DNA from: Janthinobacterium sp051380875
GTDB taxonomy: Bacteria > Pseudomonadota > Gammaproteobacteria > Burkholderiales > Burkholderiaceae_D
Length of the DNA: 64,000 bases
NCBI RefSeq assembly: GCF_051380875.1
Contig: NZ_JBNYXW010000006.1
Span: 186,001 to 250,000, forward strand
Direction of reading: 5' to 3'
Shown: positions 52,422-62,240 of the stretch, in pieces
How positions within the stretch are numbered: the first letter of the stretch is position 1
Layout of the letters: every line of letters begins with the position of its first letter
The notes under the pieces: model-generated
Seen by the model: only the letters and a program-made list of their open reading frames with translations
Databases searched by the model: none
What the model was told of the DNA's origin: nothing
Made by a program: the position numbers and the translations under genes

Positions 52422-55400
52422 ATGCATAACCATGTCCACCACGCCTCCGTTTCCGCCCTGACGCTGCCGCTGTATGGGCCGCCCTTGCGCCGCACGGCAC
52501 TGGCGCTGCTGCTGGCCACCTGCTTCGGCGCGGCGCAGGCCAATCCCGCCTTGCCGCAGGTGGTCAATGGACAGGCGACGTTCAATCAGCAAGGCAATAT
52601 CTTCTCGATCACGAACACGCCCAACACCATCATCAATTGGCAGAGTTTTTCCATCCACGCGGGCGAAATCACGCGCTTCATCCAGGAAAACGGCAATAGC
52701 GCCGTACTCAACCGCATCACGGGACAAGATCCCAGCAAGATCCTGGGCGCGCTGGAATCGAACGGCAAGGTGTTCCTGATCAACCCGAACGGCATCGTTT
52801 TTGGCCAGGGCGCGAGAGTGGACGTGAATGGCCTGGTGGCGTCCAGCCTGGGCATCTCGAATGAAGATTTTTTGGCTGGCAAGCGCCAGTTTACGGCAGG
52901 TAGCACAGCCGGCGCCGTCAGCAATGCGGGCGCCATCCGCGCCGGTTCCGGCGGGCAAGTATTGCTGATCGCGCCCAACGTGGAAAATACCGGCATCATC
53001 ACGGCGCCAAATGGCGAAGTGATCCTGGCGGCCGGGCGCAGCGTGCAACTGGCAGACCCCGGCAATCCGCAATTGCGCGTGCTGGTATCGGCGCCTGCTG
53101 ACCAGGCGCTGAACCTGGGCCAGATCATCGCCCAGGGCGGCAGCATTGGCATGGCCGGCGCGCTGGTCAGCCAGCGTGGCGTGCTCAACGCGAACAGCGC
53201 CGTCGTTGGGCAAAACGGCAAGATCGTGCTCAAGGCCAGCGGCCAGACGGTATTGTCGACCGGCAGCGTGACGTCGGCCACGGGCGCGGGCCAGGGCGGT
53301 GAGGTCCAGGTGCTGGGTGACCAGGTAGGCCTGTTCGGCGATGCGAAAATCGACGCCAGCGGCGGCACGGGCGGCGGCACGGTTTTGCTGGGCGGCGACT
53401 ATCAGGGTAAGAACGCGGCCGTGCAGAATGCGCGCCAGGTGGTGCTCGGCAAGGATGCCAGCGTCAATGCCGACGCCGTCAACAGCGGCAAGGGCGGCAA
53501 GGTCATCGCCTGGGGCGACGAGTCGGCGCAGGTACACGGCAGCATTTCCGCGCGCGGCGGCGCGCAAGGCGGCGATGGCGGCTTCGTCGAAACGTCGGGC
53601 CATTATCTGGCGGTCGATGGCATCCGCGTCGACACGCGCGCGCGCTCGGGTCACGGCAAGACGGGCGACTGGCTGCTTGATCCTTATGATATCGATGTGA
53701 TTTATGGCACTGGCGGCAGCCTGGATGCTGTCGATAGTTTCAGTGAGGGCACGCCAAGCGTCTCAACCTCCATCGGTGCCGACACCATCGCCGACGCCGA
53801 CGCCAATGTCATCTTGCAGGCCACGCACCGCATCAATTTTAGCAACCCTATTTCGATGAGGAAATCTGGCGTCGGCCTGACCGCCATCGCTGGCGAGACG
53901 ATCAACGTCTACGCTCCCATCACCACGCTCGGTGGGGCGGTCAAGCTGTCGGCCAATGATGCGAGCGCCGGAGTAGGATCGGCGCCCGGCTCGCTGATCC
54001 AGTTGAATGCGGCCATCACAACCGGCAATGGCGGCGTGATACTGTCTGGCGCCAGCGTGCAGGGCGCTGGCGCGGTCAATGTCGGCACCGGCAACCTGAA
54101 CATTGTCTCCAACTATGCAGGCGGCAAGATCGCGTTGTCGGGCACGGGCGTGCAATTGAAAGGCAGCGGCGTTGCGAACCAGGTAGTTAGCTTGCAGGCG
54201 GACAATGTGAGTCTCGGCGGCGGCATAGATTTCGGCGGCACGGCGGGCAGCGCGCATGTGGCCATCACGCCACCGAACGCCTTGCTCAAGCTGGACCTGG
54301 GGGCACTGGCCACCATCTCGGCGGCATCGCTGACCATCGGCGACGGCGCGAACACAGGCGGCATGCAAATATCAGGCTCCCTCGTCACGACGGGTGACCT
54401 GCACCTTAATTCGGGCTCGCCGATTACGACCACGGGCGCCGTGTCGGTGGGTGGCACGTTTGTGCTCGACGCCGGCGCCTGGATGCAAAATGCGGCCAGT
54501 TTGCCGACTTTTTCCGCCGGAAAATTTACCATCGCGCCGACCGCCAGTTTCTTGCGCGTCATCGGTGGCACTGGCGACGCGGGCACGCCATATGGCATCG
54601 CCGATATCTATGGTTTGCAAGGCATCGGCAGCTTGGTACTGGGCAACAGCTATCGCCTGGCGGGCAATATCGACGCCAGCGGCACGCTGAACTGGAACGG
54701 TGGCAAGGGTTTTGTGCCCATCGCAGGTGGCGGCGCGGCATACTCCGGCGTCTTCGATGGCGGTGGTTTTGCCATCAGCAGCCTGACTATCGATGGCAGC
54801 GCGTTGTCCGACTCGCCGGCAGGCCTGTTCGGCACCTTGCAGGGCGGCACCTTGCGCAACCTGAGCCTGAACGGCGGCAGCGTGTCCGGCATCGCCAATG
54901 TGGGCGCGCTGGTGGGGAATGTTATCAGTGGCACGATCGAGAACGTCAGCAGCAGCGCCGCCGTCAGCGGCCGGAGCAATGTAGGTGGTTTGGTCGGGCG
55001 AAATGGCGGCAGCATCAGCAACGCCTACGCCACCGGCACCGTCGGGGCGCTGGCCAATAGCGGCTCGCAGGTGACACAGGCAAACCTGGGCGGATTGATC
55101 GGCTGGAACGCGGCGGGCGGCAATGTCAGCAATGTCTACAGCACTGGCGCCGTGGCCGGCAATGATTTTACCGCCAACACGGTTGGCGGACTGGTCGGTC
55201 GCGGCGATGCGAACGTGGTCCACGGCTACTGGAATGTTGATACGGCCGGCATTGCGCTGGATCAAGGCGGTGCTACGGGCCTGAACAATGCGCAGATGCA
55301 GCAGCAGGGTAGCTTTGGCGGTTTTGATTTCAGCAGCGTCTGGCGCATCTACGACGGTAACACGATGCCGATGCTGAAGGCGTTCCTGAAGCCCCTGCGA

Positions 55401-58400
55401 GTCGATATAACGGACAATGCGAGTGGCAAGGTCTACGATGGAAATGTGGCCAGCTTCCTCGGCACCTTGGCTTACGCGGGTTTGCTGGACGGCGATACAG
55501 GCGTCAATGGTAGCCTCAGTTACGGAAACAATGCGCGCAATGTAGGCAACTACGGCTTGACGGGCCTGTGGTCGACCAAATACGACATCGCCCTGAATGG
55601 CACGACCACTTTTGACATCACGGCGCGCGTCCTGAACGTCACCTTGAGCGGCGTCAACAAGACCTATGACGGCACGACGGGTGCGCTGGTCAATTTTGGC
55701 GATGACAGGATTACCGGCGATGCCCTGACGGTGGCGGGCAGTGCAGTCTTCGGCGACAAGAACGTGGGCGTGGCCAAAACCGTCAACGTGACGAATGTGG
55801 CGTTGGGCGGCGCCGATGCGGGCAATTATGTGCTGGGCGCCAATGCCGGCAGCACCACGGCCGATATTACGGCGCGCACCCTGAACGTCAGTTTTGGCGG
55901 CGTCAACAAAACCTATGACGGCACGACGGGCACCGTGGTCACGATCGGCGATGACCGCATCGGCGGCGACACGCTGACGGTGGTGGCCAATGCAGCCTTC
56001 GGCGACAAGAATGCGGGTACTGGAAAAGCCGTCAATGTGACGAACGTGGCATTGGGCGGGCTTGATGCGGGCAATTACGTGCTGAATGCCAATAGCGGCA
56101 GCACAACGGCTGATATCGCCGCGCGCACCCTGAACGTCACCTTGAGTGGCGTCAACAAGACCTATGACGGTACGACGGACGCCGTAGTCACCATCGGCGA
56201 CGACCGCATCGGCGGCGACATGCTGACGGTGGCGGCCAATGCAGCATTTGGCGACAAGAATGTGGGCACCGGCAAGGTCGTCAACGTCACGCAGGTCGGC
56301 CTGAGTGGTGCCGATGCAGGCAACTATGTCATCAACGCACACACGGACAACGTCACGTCCGACATCACTGCGCGCCTCTTGAATTACGGTGTCTTGGGCG
56401 CGCAAAGCCGCGTCTACGATGGCACGAAATATGCTGCGTTGAATGGCTATTTCGAAGGACTGGTGCCAGGCGACCAGGTCAGCATGGCCGGTTTGCTGGG
56501 CAACTTCCGCGACAAGAACGTTGGCAACGGCAAGATTGTTGATTATCAGGTGGCGACAGGGCACCTGACGGGGCAGGACGCGGGCAACTATGTGCTTAAC
56601 GGGGGCGCCGGCAGCACCACGGCCGATATTACGGCGCGCACCCTGAACGTCAGTTTTGGCGGCGTCAACAAAACCTATGATGGCACGACGGGTGCATTGG
56701 TCAATTTTGGCGATGACAGGATTACCGGCGATGCGTTGACGGTGGCAGGCAGCGCAGCCTTCGGCAACAAGAATGCAGGTGTGAGCAAGAGCGTCAACGT
56801 GACGAATGTGGCATTAGGCGGCGCCGATGCGGGTAATTACGTGCTGAATGCCAATAGCGGCAGCACAACGGCTGATATCGCCGCGCGCACCCTGAACGTC
56901 ACCTTGAGTGGCGTCAACAAGACCTATGACGGTACGACGGACGCCGTAGTCACCATCGGCGACGACCGCATCGGCGGCGACATGCTGACGGTGGCGGCCA
57001 ATGCAGCATTTGGCGACAAGAACGTGGGCACGGGCAAGGTCGTCAATGTCACGCAGGTCGGCCTGAGTGGTGCCGATGCAGGCAACTATGTCATCAACGC
57101 ACACACGGCCAACGTCACGTCCGACATCACTGCTCGCCTCTTGAATTACGGTGTCCTGGGCGCGCAAAGCCGCGTCTACGATGGGACGAAATATGCTGCG
57201 TTGAATGGCTATTTCGAAGGACTGGCGCCTGGAGACCAGGTCAGCATGGCCGGTTTGCTGGGCAACTTCCGCGACAAGAACGTTGGCAATGGCAAGATTG
57301 TTGATTATCAGGTGGCGACAGGGCACCTGACGGGGCAGGACGCGGGCAACTATGTGCTTAACGGGGGCGCCGGCAGCACCACGGCCGATATTACGGCGCG
57401 CACCCTGAACGTCAGTTTTGGCGGCGTTAACAAAACCTATGATGGCACGACGGGTGCATTGGTCAATTTTGGCGATGACAGGATTACCGGCGATGCGTTG
57501 ACGGTAGCAGGCAGCGCAGCCTTCGGCGACAAGAACGCGGGCACGGGCAAGACGGTCAACGTCTCGAATGTAGTGTTGAACGGCGGTGATGCGGGAAATT
57601 ATGTGCTGGGCGCCAATACTGGCAGCACCACGGCCGATATCGGCGCGCGCACCCTGAACGTCACTTTGAACGGCGTCAACAAGACCTATGACGGCATGAC
57701 AGGCGCATTGGTCAATTTTGGCGATGACAGGATTACCGGCGATGCGTTGACGGTGGCAGGCAGCGCAGCCTTCGGTGACAAGAACGCGGGTATTGGAAAA
57801 TCCGTCAATGTGACGAATCTGGGCCTGAACGGCGTTGATGCGGGCAACTATGTGCTGGGCGCCAATACCGGCAGCACCACGGCCGATATCACGGCGCGCA
57901 CCCTGAAAGTCACCTTGAACGGCGTCAACAAGACTTATGACGGTACGACGGGTGCGCTGGTCAATTTTAGCGATGACAGGATTACCGGCGATGCCCTGAC
58001 GGTAGCAGGCAATGCAGCCTTCGGCGACAAGAATGCAGGTGTGGGCAAGAGCGTCAACGTGACGAATGTAGTGTTGGGCGGCGGCGATGCGGGAAATTAT
58101 GTGCTGGGCGCCAATACCGGCAGCACCACGGCCGATATCGGCGCGCGCACCCTGAACGTCACCTTGAACGGCGTCAACAAGACCTATGACGGCACGACGG
58201 GCGCATTGGTTAACTTTGGCGATGACAGGATTACCGGCGATGCCCTGACGGTAGCAGGCAGCGCAGCCTTCGGCAACAAGAATGCGGGTATTGGAAAAAC
58301 CGTCAACGTGACGAATCTGGGCCTGAACGGCGCCGATGCGGGCAATTATGTGCTGGGTGCCAATAGTGGCAGCACCACGGCCGATATCGGCGCGCGCACC

Positions 58401-61400
58401 CTGAACGTCACCTTGAGCGGCGTCAACAAGACCTATGACGGCACGACGGGTTCATTGGTCAATTTTGGCGATGACAGGATTACCGGCGATGCCCTGACGG
58501 TAGCAGGCAATGCAGCCTTCGGCGACAAGAATGCAGGTGTGGGCAAGAGCGTCAACGTGACGAATGTAGTGTTGGGCGGCGGCGATGCGGGAAATTATGT
58601 GCTGGGCGCCAATACCGGCAGCACCACGGCCGATATCGGCGCGCGCACCCTGAACGTCACCTTGAACGGCGTCAACAAGACCTATGATGGCACGACGGGT
58701 GCGCTGGTCAATTTTGGCGATGACCGCATCCAGGGCGACGCCCTGACGGTGGCGGGCAGCGCCGCCTTCGGCGACAAGAATGCGGGTATTGGGAAAACCG
58801 TCAATGTGACGAATGTAGTGTTGGGCGGCGGCGATGCGGGTAATTATGTGCTGAACGCCAATAGTGGCACTACCACGGCCGATATCGCTGCGCGCACCCT
58901 CAACGTCACTTTGAGCGGCGTGAACAAGACCTATGATGGCACGATGGGCGCATTGGTCAACTTTGGCGATGACAGGATTACCGGCGATGCCCTGACGGTA
59001 GCGGCCAGTGCGGCGTTTGGCGACAAGAACGCGGGCGTGGCCAAAACCGTCAATGTGACGAATCTGGGCCTGAACGGCGGCGATGCGGGAAATTATGTGC
59101 TGAACGCCAATAGTGGCAGCACCACGGCCGATATCGGCGCGCGTACCCTGAGCGTCACCTTGAGCGGCGTCAACAAGACCTATGACGGTACGACGGGTGC
59201 GCTGGTCAATTTTAGCGATGACAGGATTACCGGCGATGCGCTGACGGTGGCGGCTAATGCGGCGTTTGGCGACAAGAACGCGGGCACGGGCAAGAGCGTC
59301 AACGTCTCGAATGTAGTCTTGGGCGGCGGCGATGCGGGTAATTATGTGCTGAACGCCAATAGTGGCAGCACCACGGCCGATATCACGGCGCGCACTTTGA
59401 ACGTCACCTCGAGCGGCGTCAACAAGACCTATGACGGCACGACGGGTTCATTGGTCAATTTTGGCGATGACCGCATCCAGGGCGACGCCCTGACGGTGGC
59501 GGGCAGCGCCGCCTTCGGCGACAAGAATGCGGGTATTGGGAAAACCGTCAATGTGACGAATGTAGTGTTGGGCGGCGGCGATGCGGGTAATTATGTGCTG
59601 AACGCCAATAGTGGCACTACCACGGCCGATATCGCTGCGCGCACCCTCAACGTCACTTTGAGCGGCGTGAACAAGACCTATGATGGCACGATGGGCGCAT
59701 TGGTCAACTTTGGCGATGACAGGATTACCGGCGATGCCCTGACGGTGGCGGGCAGCGCCGCCTTCGGCGACAAGAATGCGGGTATTGGGAAAACCGTCAA
59801 TGTGACGAATCTGGGCCTGAACGGCGTTGATGCGGGAAATTATGTGCTGGGCGCCAATACTGGCACCACCACGGCCGATATCGGCGCGCGCACCCTGAAC
59901 GTCACCTTGAGCGGCGTCAACAAAACCTATGATGGCACGACGGGCGCATTGGTCAATTTTGGCGATGACAGGATTACCGGCGATGCGTTGACGGTAGCAG
60001 GCAATGCAGCCTTCGGCGACAAGAATGCAGGTGTGGGCAAGAGCGTCAACGTCTCGAATGTAGTCTTGGGCGGCGGCGATGCGGGCAACTATGTGCTGGG
60101 CGCCAGTAGTGGCAGCACCACGGCCGATATTGCTGCGCGTACCCTGAACGTCAATTTGAGCGGCGTCAACAAAACCTATGATGGCACGACGGGCGCATTG
60201 GTCAATTTTGGCGATGACAGGATTACCGGCGATGCACTGGCGGTGGCTGGCAATGCTGCGTTTGGCGACAAGAATGCGGGCACGGGCAAGACGGTCAATG
60301 TGACGAATGTGGCGTTCGGCGGCGCCGATGCAGGCAATTATGTACTGGGCGCCAATACTGGCAGCACCACGGCCAATATCGCCGCGCGCGCCTTGAACCT
60401 GTCTGGCGTGGCCAGCAACAAAGTCTACGATGGCACGACGGGCGCCAGCGTGACCTTGGCTGATGACCGCATCGCCGGCGATAGCCTGGGCGTCAGGGCA
60501 GTAGCCAATTTCGCGGACAAGAATGCGGGCACTGGCAAGGCCGTCAGCCTGAGCGGCGCGGCACTGACGGGCGCTGACGCAGGCAATTACTTTATCGTCT
60601 TGCCGACAGGATTGTTGGCCAGCATCACGCCGGCCGGCCTGACCTTGGCCGGCTTGAATGCCGGTAACAAGGTGTATGACGGCACGACCAGCGCTGTTGT
60701 CAGCGCCACGGCGAATGGTGTGCTGGGTCAGGATGTGGTCAGCGTGGTGGGCGGCAGCGGAAATTTTGCCGACCGTAATGCCGGTGCCGGCAAGCAAGTC
60801 ACGCTTAGCGGCTTCCGTCTGGCGGGCGCCGACGCGGGTAATTACACCCTGGAGACGACAGGCGGCACGACACAGGCATCGATTGCGCAAAAGCAATTAT
60901 CAACCTGGGTCGGCAGCGGCAACGGCTTGTGGAGCGATGCGGCCAATTGGGACGGTGGCGTCGTGCCAGAAGGCGCCAATGTGCTGGCCGTGGATTTTTC
61001 CCGCAGCAACGGCGTCGTCACCTACAGCGCGGCGGCCGGCAGCACCATCCTGAAAAATCTGAACTCGGCGACGGGCTTGCTGCTGACGGGCGGTAGCTTG
61101 ACGCTGGGCGCCAGCGTGCTGGATCGTTCCGTGCTGAGCGGCTTGGCTGGCCTGGAAATCAGCGGCGGCAACCTGTTGCTGAACGGCAGCTTGTCGGCCG
61201 ACCGTTATGCGCAAAGCGGCGGCATGTTGAGCGGCAACGGTAATCTTGCCATCGCCAACCAGTTCAGCCAGGCGGCCGGCGTCATCAACCTGGCGGGCCA
61301 GCTGGCCATCAGCCAGGCCAGCGGCGACCTGCGCTTTGCCAGCCTGACGGCGAACGAGGTGCGCCTGAGCGCACTGAACGGCGCCATTTCGCAGGACGGT

Positions 61401-62240
61401 GCGCTGGTCGCCGCCAGCGTGGATGTGCAGGCGCAAAACGGCGTGGTGTTGGGCAATGCGGGCAACCAGGTGGGTAGTTTTACCGCCAGCAATCGCGCAG
61501 GCGGCGGCATTGTGCTCAATAATACCTCGGCGCCGGGTACGCTGGTACTTGGCTCGCTCAGCACGGGCGCCGGTAATATCGCCATCGACAATACGGGGGC
61601 ATTGTCTGCCGGTAATATCAATGCCAATGGCGGCAATGTGACGCTGGCGGCGCACAGTCCGGTCAGCGTGAACGGCAAGATTGAGGGCAACGATATTGCG
61701 ATCAATGCCAGCACGGATGTGGTGCTGGCCGATGGCGCGCGCTTGACGGCGGCCCGTGACGTCAGCCTGACGGCGGGACGCGGCATTAGCGTCGAGGGCA
61801 ATGCGAGCGTGGCCAGCGGCGGCAATGTCACGGCCAGCGCTGGCGACAGCGTGCGCTTTGCGGGGACTGCCAGTTTTACGCTGCCGGCTGCATCGGGCAT
61901 GAGTTTGCTGGCCAAGGCTGGCAGCATCACGGGGGCATCGGGCGTGCGCATCAACCGCCAGCGCGCCAATGTGAGCATGATGGCGCCAAACGGCACGGTA
62001 GACATGCCAGACGCGATCTTCCTGCCCACCACGACTATCAGCGTGCCCGTCGGCGTCTCCAACACGATCGCGGCCATTATCAAGCAGTCGGACCGGGCCG
62101 CCGATGCGGCCCCGCCAAGTTTGCCGGGCAGCACCCGAGCCGATGACAAGAAAACGGACAGCAAGGACGTAGCAGATGCCAAAGATAACTCAACAGGATA
62201 CAAATACGATGAAGCACCTAAAAAAACGTATTGCAACTAA
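52422..62240 (+). CDS. Giant two-partner secretion exoprotein (TpsA) with YDG repeats
   Basis: A 3272-aa secreted or surface protein. Long signal peptide (about 1-40). TPS domain (about 41-330) with I-N-P-N-G-I-V-F-G, needed for recognition by TpsB. Beta-helix region to about 800. GLUG-type repeats near 800-940. YDG/MBG-type repeats of mostly 83 aa from about 988 to 2825. Gly/Asn/Ala-rich C-terminal beta helix, then a charged tail ending K-K-T-Y-C-N. The only Cys of the mature protein is residue 3271. The ATG at 52422 was preferred because AGGA lies 8 bases upstream; 52413 is possible. The end overlaps the FecR-like gene by 32 bases. Likely an adhesin or matrix protein. Confidence 0.9.
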   Translation: MHNHVHHASVSALTLPLYGPPLRRTALALLLATCFGAAQANPALPQVVNGQATFNQQGNIFSITNTPNTIINWQSFSIHAGEITRFIQENGNSAVLNRITGQDPSKILGALESNGKVFLINPNGIVFGQGARVDVNGLVASSLGISNEDFLAGKRQFTAGSTAGAVSNAGAIRAGSGGQVLLIAPNVENTGIITAPNGEVILAAGRSVQLADPGNPQLRVLVSAPADQALNLGQIIAQGGSIGMAGALVSQRGVLNANSAVVGQNGKIVLKASGQTVLSTGSVTSATGAGQGGEVQVLGDQVGLFGDAKIDASGGTGGGTVLLGGDYQGKNAAVQNARQVVLGKDASVNADAVNSGKGGKVIAWGDESAQVHGSISARGGAQGGDGGFVETSGHYLAVDGIRVDTRARSGHGKTGDWLLDPYDIDVIYGTGGSLDAVDSFSEGTPSVSTSIGADTIADADANVILQATHRINFSNPISMRKSGVGLTAIAGETINVYAPITTLGGAVKLSANDASAGVGSAPGSLIQLNAAITTGNGGVILSGASVQGAGAVNVGTGNLNIVSNYAGGKIALSGTGVQLKGSGVANQVVSLQADNVSLGGGIDFGGTAGSAHVAITPPNALLKLDLGALATISAASLTIGDGANTGGMQISGSLVTTGDLHLNSGSPITTTGAVSVGGTFVLDAGAWMQNAASLPTFSAGKFTIAPTASFLRVIGGTGDAGTPYGIADIYGLQGIGSLVLGNSYRLAGNIDASGTLNWNGGKGFVPIAGGGAAYSGVFDGGGFAISSLTIDGSALSDSPAGLFGTLQGGTLRNLSLNGGSVSGIANVGALVGNVISGTIENVSSSAAVSGRSNVGGLVGRNGGSISNAYATGTVGALANSGSQVTQANLGGLIGWNAAGGNVSNVYSTGAVAGNDFTANTVGGLVGRGDANVVHGYWNVDTAGIALDQGGATGLNNAQMQQQGSFGGFDFSSVWRIYDGNTMPMLKAFLKPLRVDITDNASGKVYDGNVASFLGTLAYAGLLDGDTGVNGSLSYGNNARNVGNYGLTGLWSTKYDIALNGTTTFDITARVLNVTLSGVNKTYDGTTGALVNFGDDRITGDALTVAGSAVFGDKNVGVAKTVNVTNVALGGADAGNYVLGANAGSTTADITARTLNVSFGGVNKTYDGTTGTVVTIGDDRIGGDTLTVVANAAFGDKNAGTGKAVNVTNVALGGLDAGNYVLNANSGSTTADIAARTLNVTLSGVNKTYDGTTDAVVTIGDDRIGGDMLTVAANAAFGDKNVGTGKVVNVTQVGLSGADAGNYVINAHTDNVTSDITARLLNYGVLGAQSRVYDGTKYAALNGYFEGLVPGDQVSMAGLLGNFRDKNVGNGKIVDYQVATGHLTGQDAGNYVLNGGAGSTTADITARTLNVSFGGVNKTYDGTTGALVNFGDDRITGDALTVAGSAAFGNKNAGVSKSVNVTNVALGGADAGNYVLNANSGSTTADIAARTLNVTLSGVNKTYDGTTDAVVTIGDDRIGGDMLTVAANAAFGDKNVGTGKVVNVTQVGLSGADAGNYVINAHTANVTSDITARLLNYGVLGAQSRVYDGTKYAALNGYFEGLAPGDQVSMAGLLGNFRDKNVGNGKIVDYQVATGHLTGQDAGNYVLNGGAGSTTADITARTLNVSFGGVNKTYDGTTGALVNFGDDRITGDALTVAGSAAFGDKNAGTGKTVNVSNVVLNGGDAGNYVLGANTGSTTADIGARTLNVTLNGVNKTYDGMTGALVNFGDDRITGDALTVAGSAAFGDKNAGIGKSVNVTNLGLNGVDAGNYVLGANTGSTTADITARTLKVTLNGVNKTYDGTTGALVNFSDDRITGDALTVAGNAAFGDKNAGVGKSVNVTNVVLGGGDAGNYVLGANTGSTTADIGARTLNVTLNGVNKTYDGTTGALVNFGDDRITGDALTVAGSAAFGNKNAGIGKTVNVTNLGLNGADAGNYVLGANSGSTTADIGARTLNVTLSGVNKTYDGTTGSLVNFGDDRITGDALTVAGNAAFGDKNAGVGKSVNVTNVVLGGGDAGNYVLGANTGSTTADIGARTLNVTLNGVNKTYDGTTGALVNFGDDRIQGDALTVAGSAAFGDKNAGIGKTVNVTNVVLGGGDAGNYVLNANSGTTTADIAARTLNVTLSGVNKTYDGTMGALVNFGDDRITGDALTVAASAAFGDKNAGVAKTVNVTNLGLNGGDAGNYVLNANSGSTTADIGARTLSVTLSGVNKTYDGTTGALVNFSDDRITGDALTVAANAAFGDKNAGTGKSVNVSNVVLGGGDAGNYVLNANSGSTTADITARTLNVTSSGVNKTYDGTTGSLVNFGDDRIQGDALTVAGSAAFGDKNAGIGKTVNVTNVVLGGGDAGNYVLNANSGTTTADIAARTLNVTLSGVNKTYDGTMGALVNFGDDRITGDALTVAGSAAFGDKNAGIGKTVNVTNLGLNGVDAGNYVLGANTGTTTADIGARTLNVTLSGVNKTYDGTTGALVNFGDDRITGDALTVAGNAAFGDKNAGVGKSVNVSNVVLGGGDAGNYVLGASSGSTTADIAARTLNVNLSGVNKTYDGTTGALVNFGDDRITGDALAVAGNAAFGDKNAGTGKTVNVTNVAFGGADAGNYVLGANTGSTTANIAARALNLSGVASNKVYDGTTGASVTLADDRIAGDSLGVRAVANFADKNAGTGKAVSLSGAALTGADAGNYFIVLPTGLLASITPAGLTLAGLNAGNKVYDGTTSAVVSATANGVLGQDVVSVVGGSGNFADRNAGAGKQVTLSGFRLAGADAGNYTLETTGGTTQASIAQKQLSTWVGSGNGLWSDAANWDGGVVPEGANVLAVDFSRSNGVVTYSAAAGSTILKNLNSATGLLLTGGSLTLGASVLDRSVLSGLAGLEISGGNLLLNGSLSADRYAQSGGMLSGNGNLAIANQFSQAAGVINLAGQLAISQASGDLRFASLTANEVRLSALNGAISQDGALVAASVDVQAQNGVVLGNAGNQVGSFTASNRAGGGIVLNNTSAPGTLVLGSLSTGAGNIAIDNTGALSAGNINANGGNVTLAAHSPVSVNGKIEGNDIAINASTDVVLADGARLTAARDVSLTAGRGISVEGNASVASGGNVTASAGDSVRFAGTASFTLPAASGMSLLAKAGSITGASGVRINRQRANVSMMAPNGTVDMPDAIFLPTTTISVPVGVSNTIAAIIKQSDRAADAAPPSLPGSTRADDKKTDSKDVADAKDNSTGYKYDEAPKKTYCN
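55656..60905 (+). repeat. Tandem array of 21 YDG-domain repeat units inside the TpsA gene
   Basis: Each unit starts at N-K-T-Y-D-G or a variant. Starts were located at 55656, 55905, 56154, 56406, 56667, 56916, 57168, 57429, 57678 and then every 249 bases to 60666. Most units are 249 bases (83 aa); the S-R-V-Y-D-G units at 56406 and 57168 are 261 bases and the units before them 252. A degenerate unit (K-V-Y-D-G) precedes at about 55428. The last two units are divergent, while the inner ones are near-identical. Blocks are duplicated at offsets of 762 and 747 bases. Confidence 0.95.

Noticed and set aside
54372..56564. A 730-codon minus-strand frame over the YDG repeats
   Set aside because: It repeats with the same period as the plus-strand repeats and is simply their complement. 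The plus strand carries the signal peptide and TPS domain.
59448..60896. A 482-codon minus-strand frame over the later repeats
   Set aside because: Same reason: a shadow of the repeat array with no ribosome site or known domain.
55656..60905. The regular repeats as a possible CRISPR or DNA satellite
   Set aside because: Units are 249 bases without unique spacers, always in frame and coding a known repeat type.
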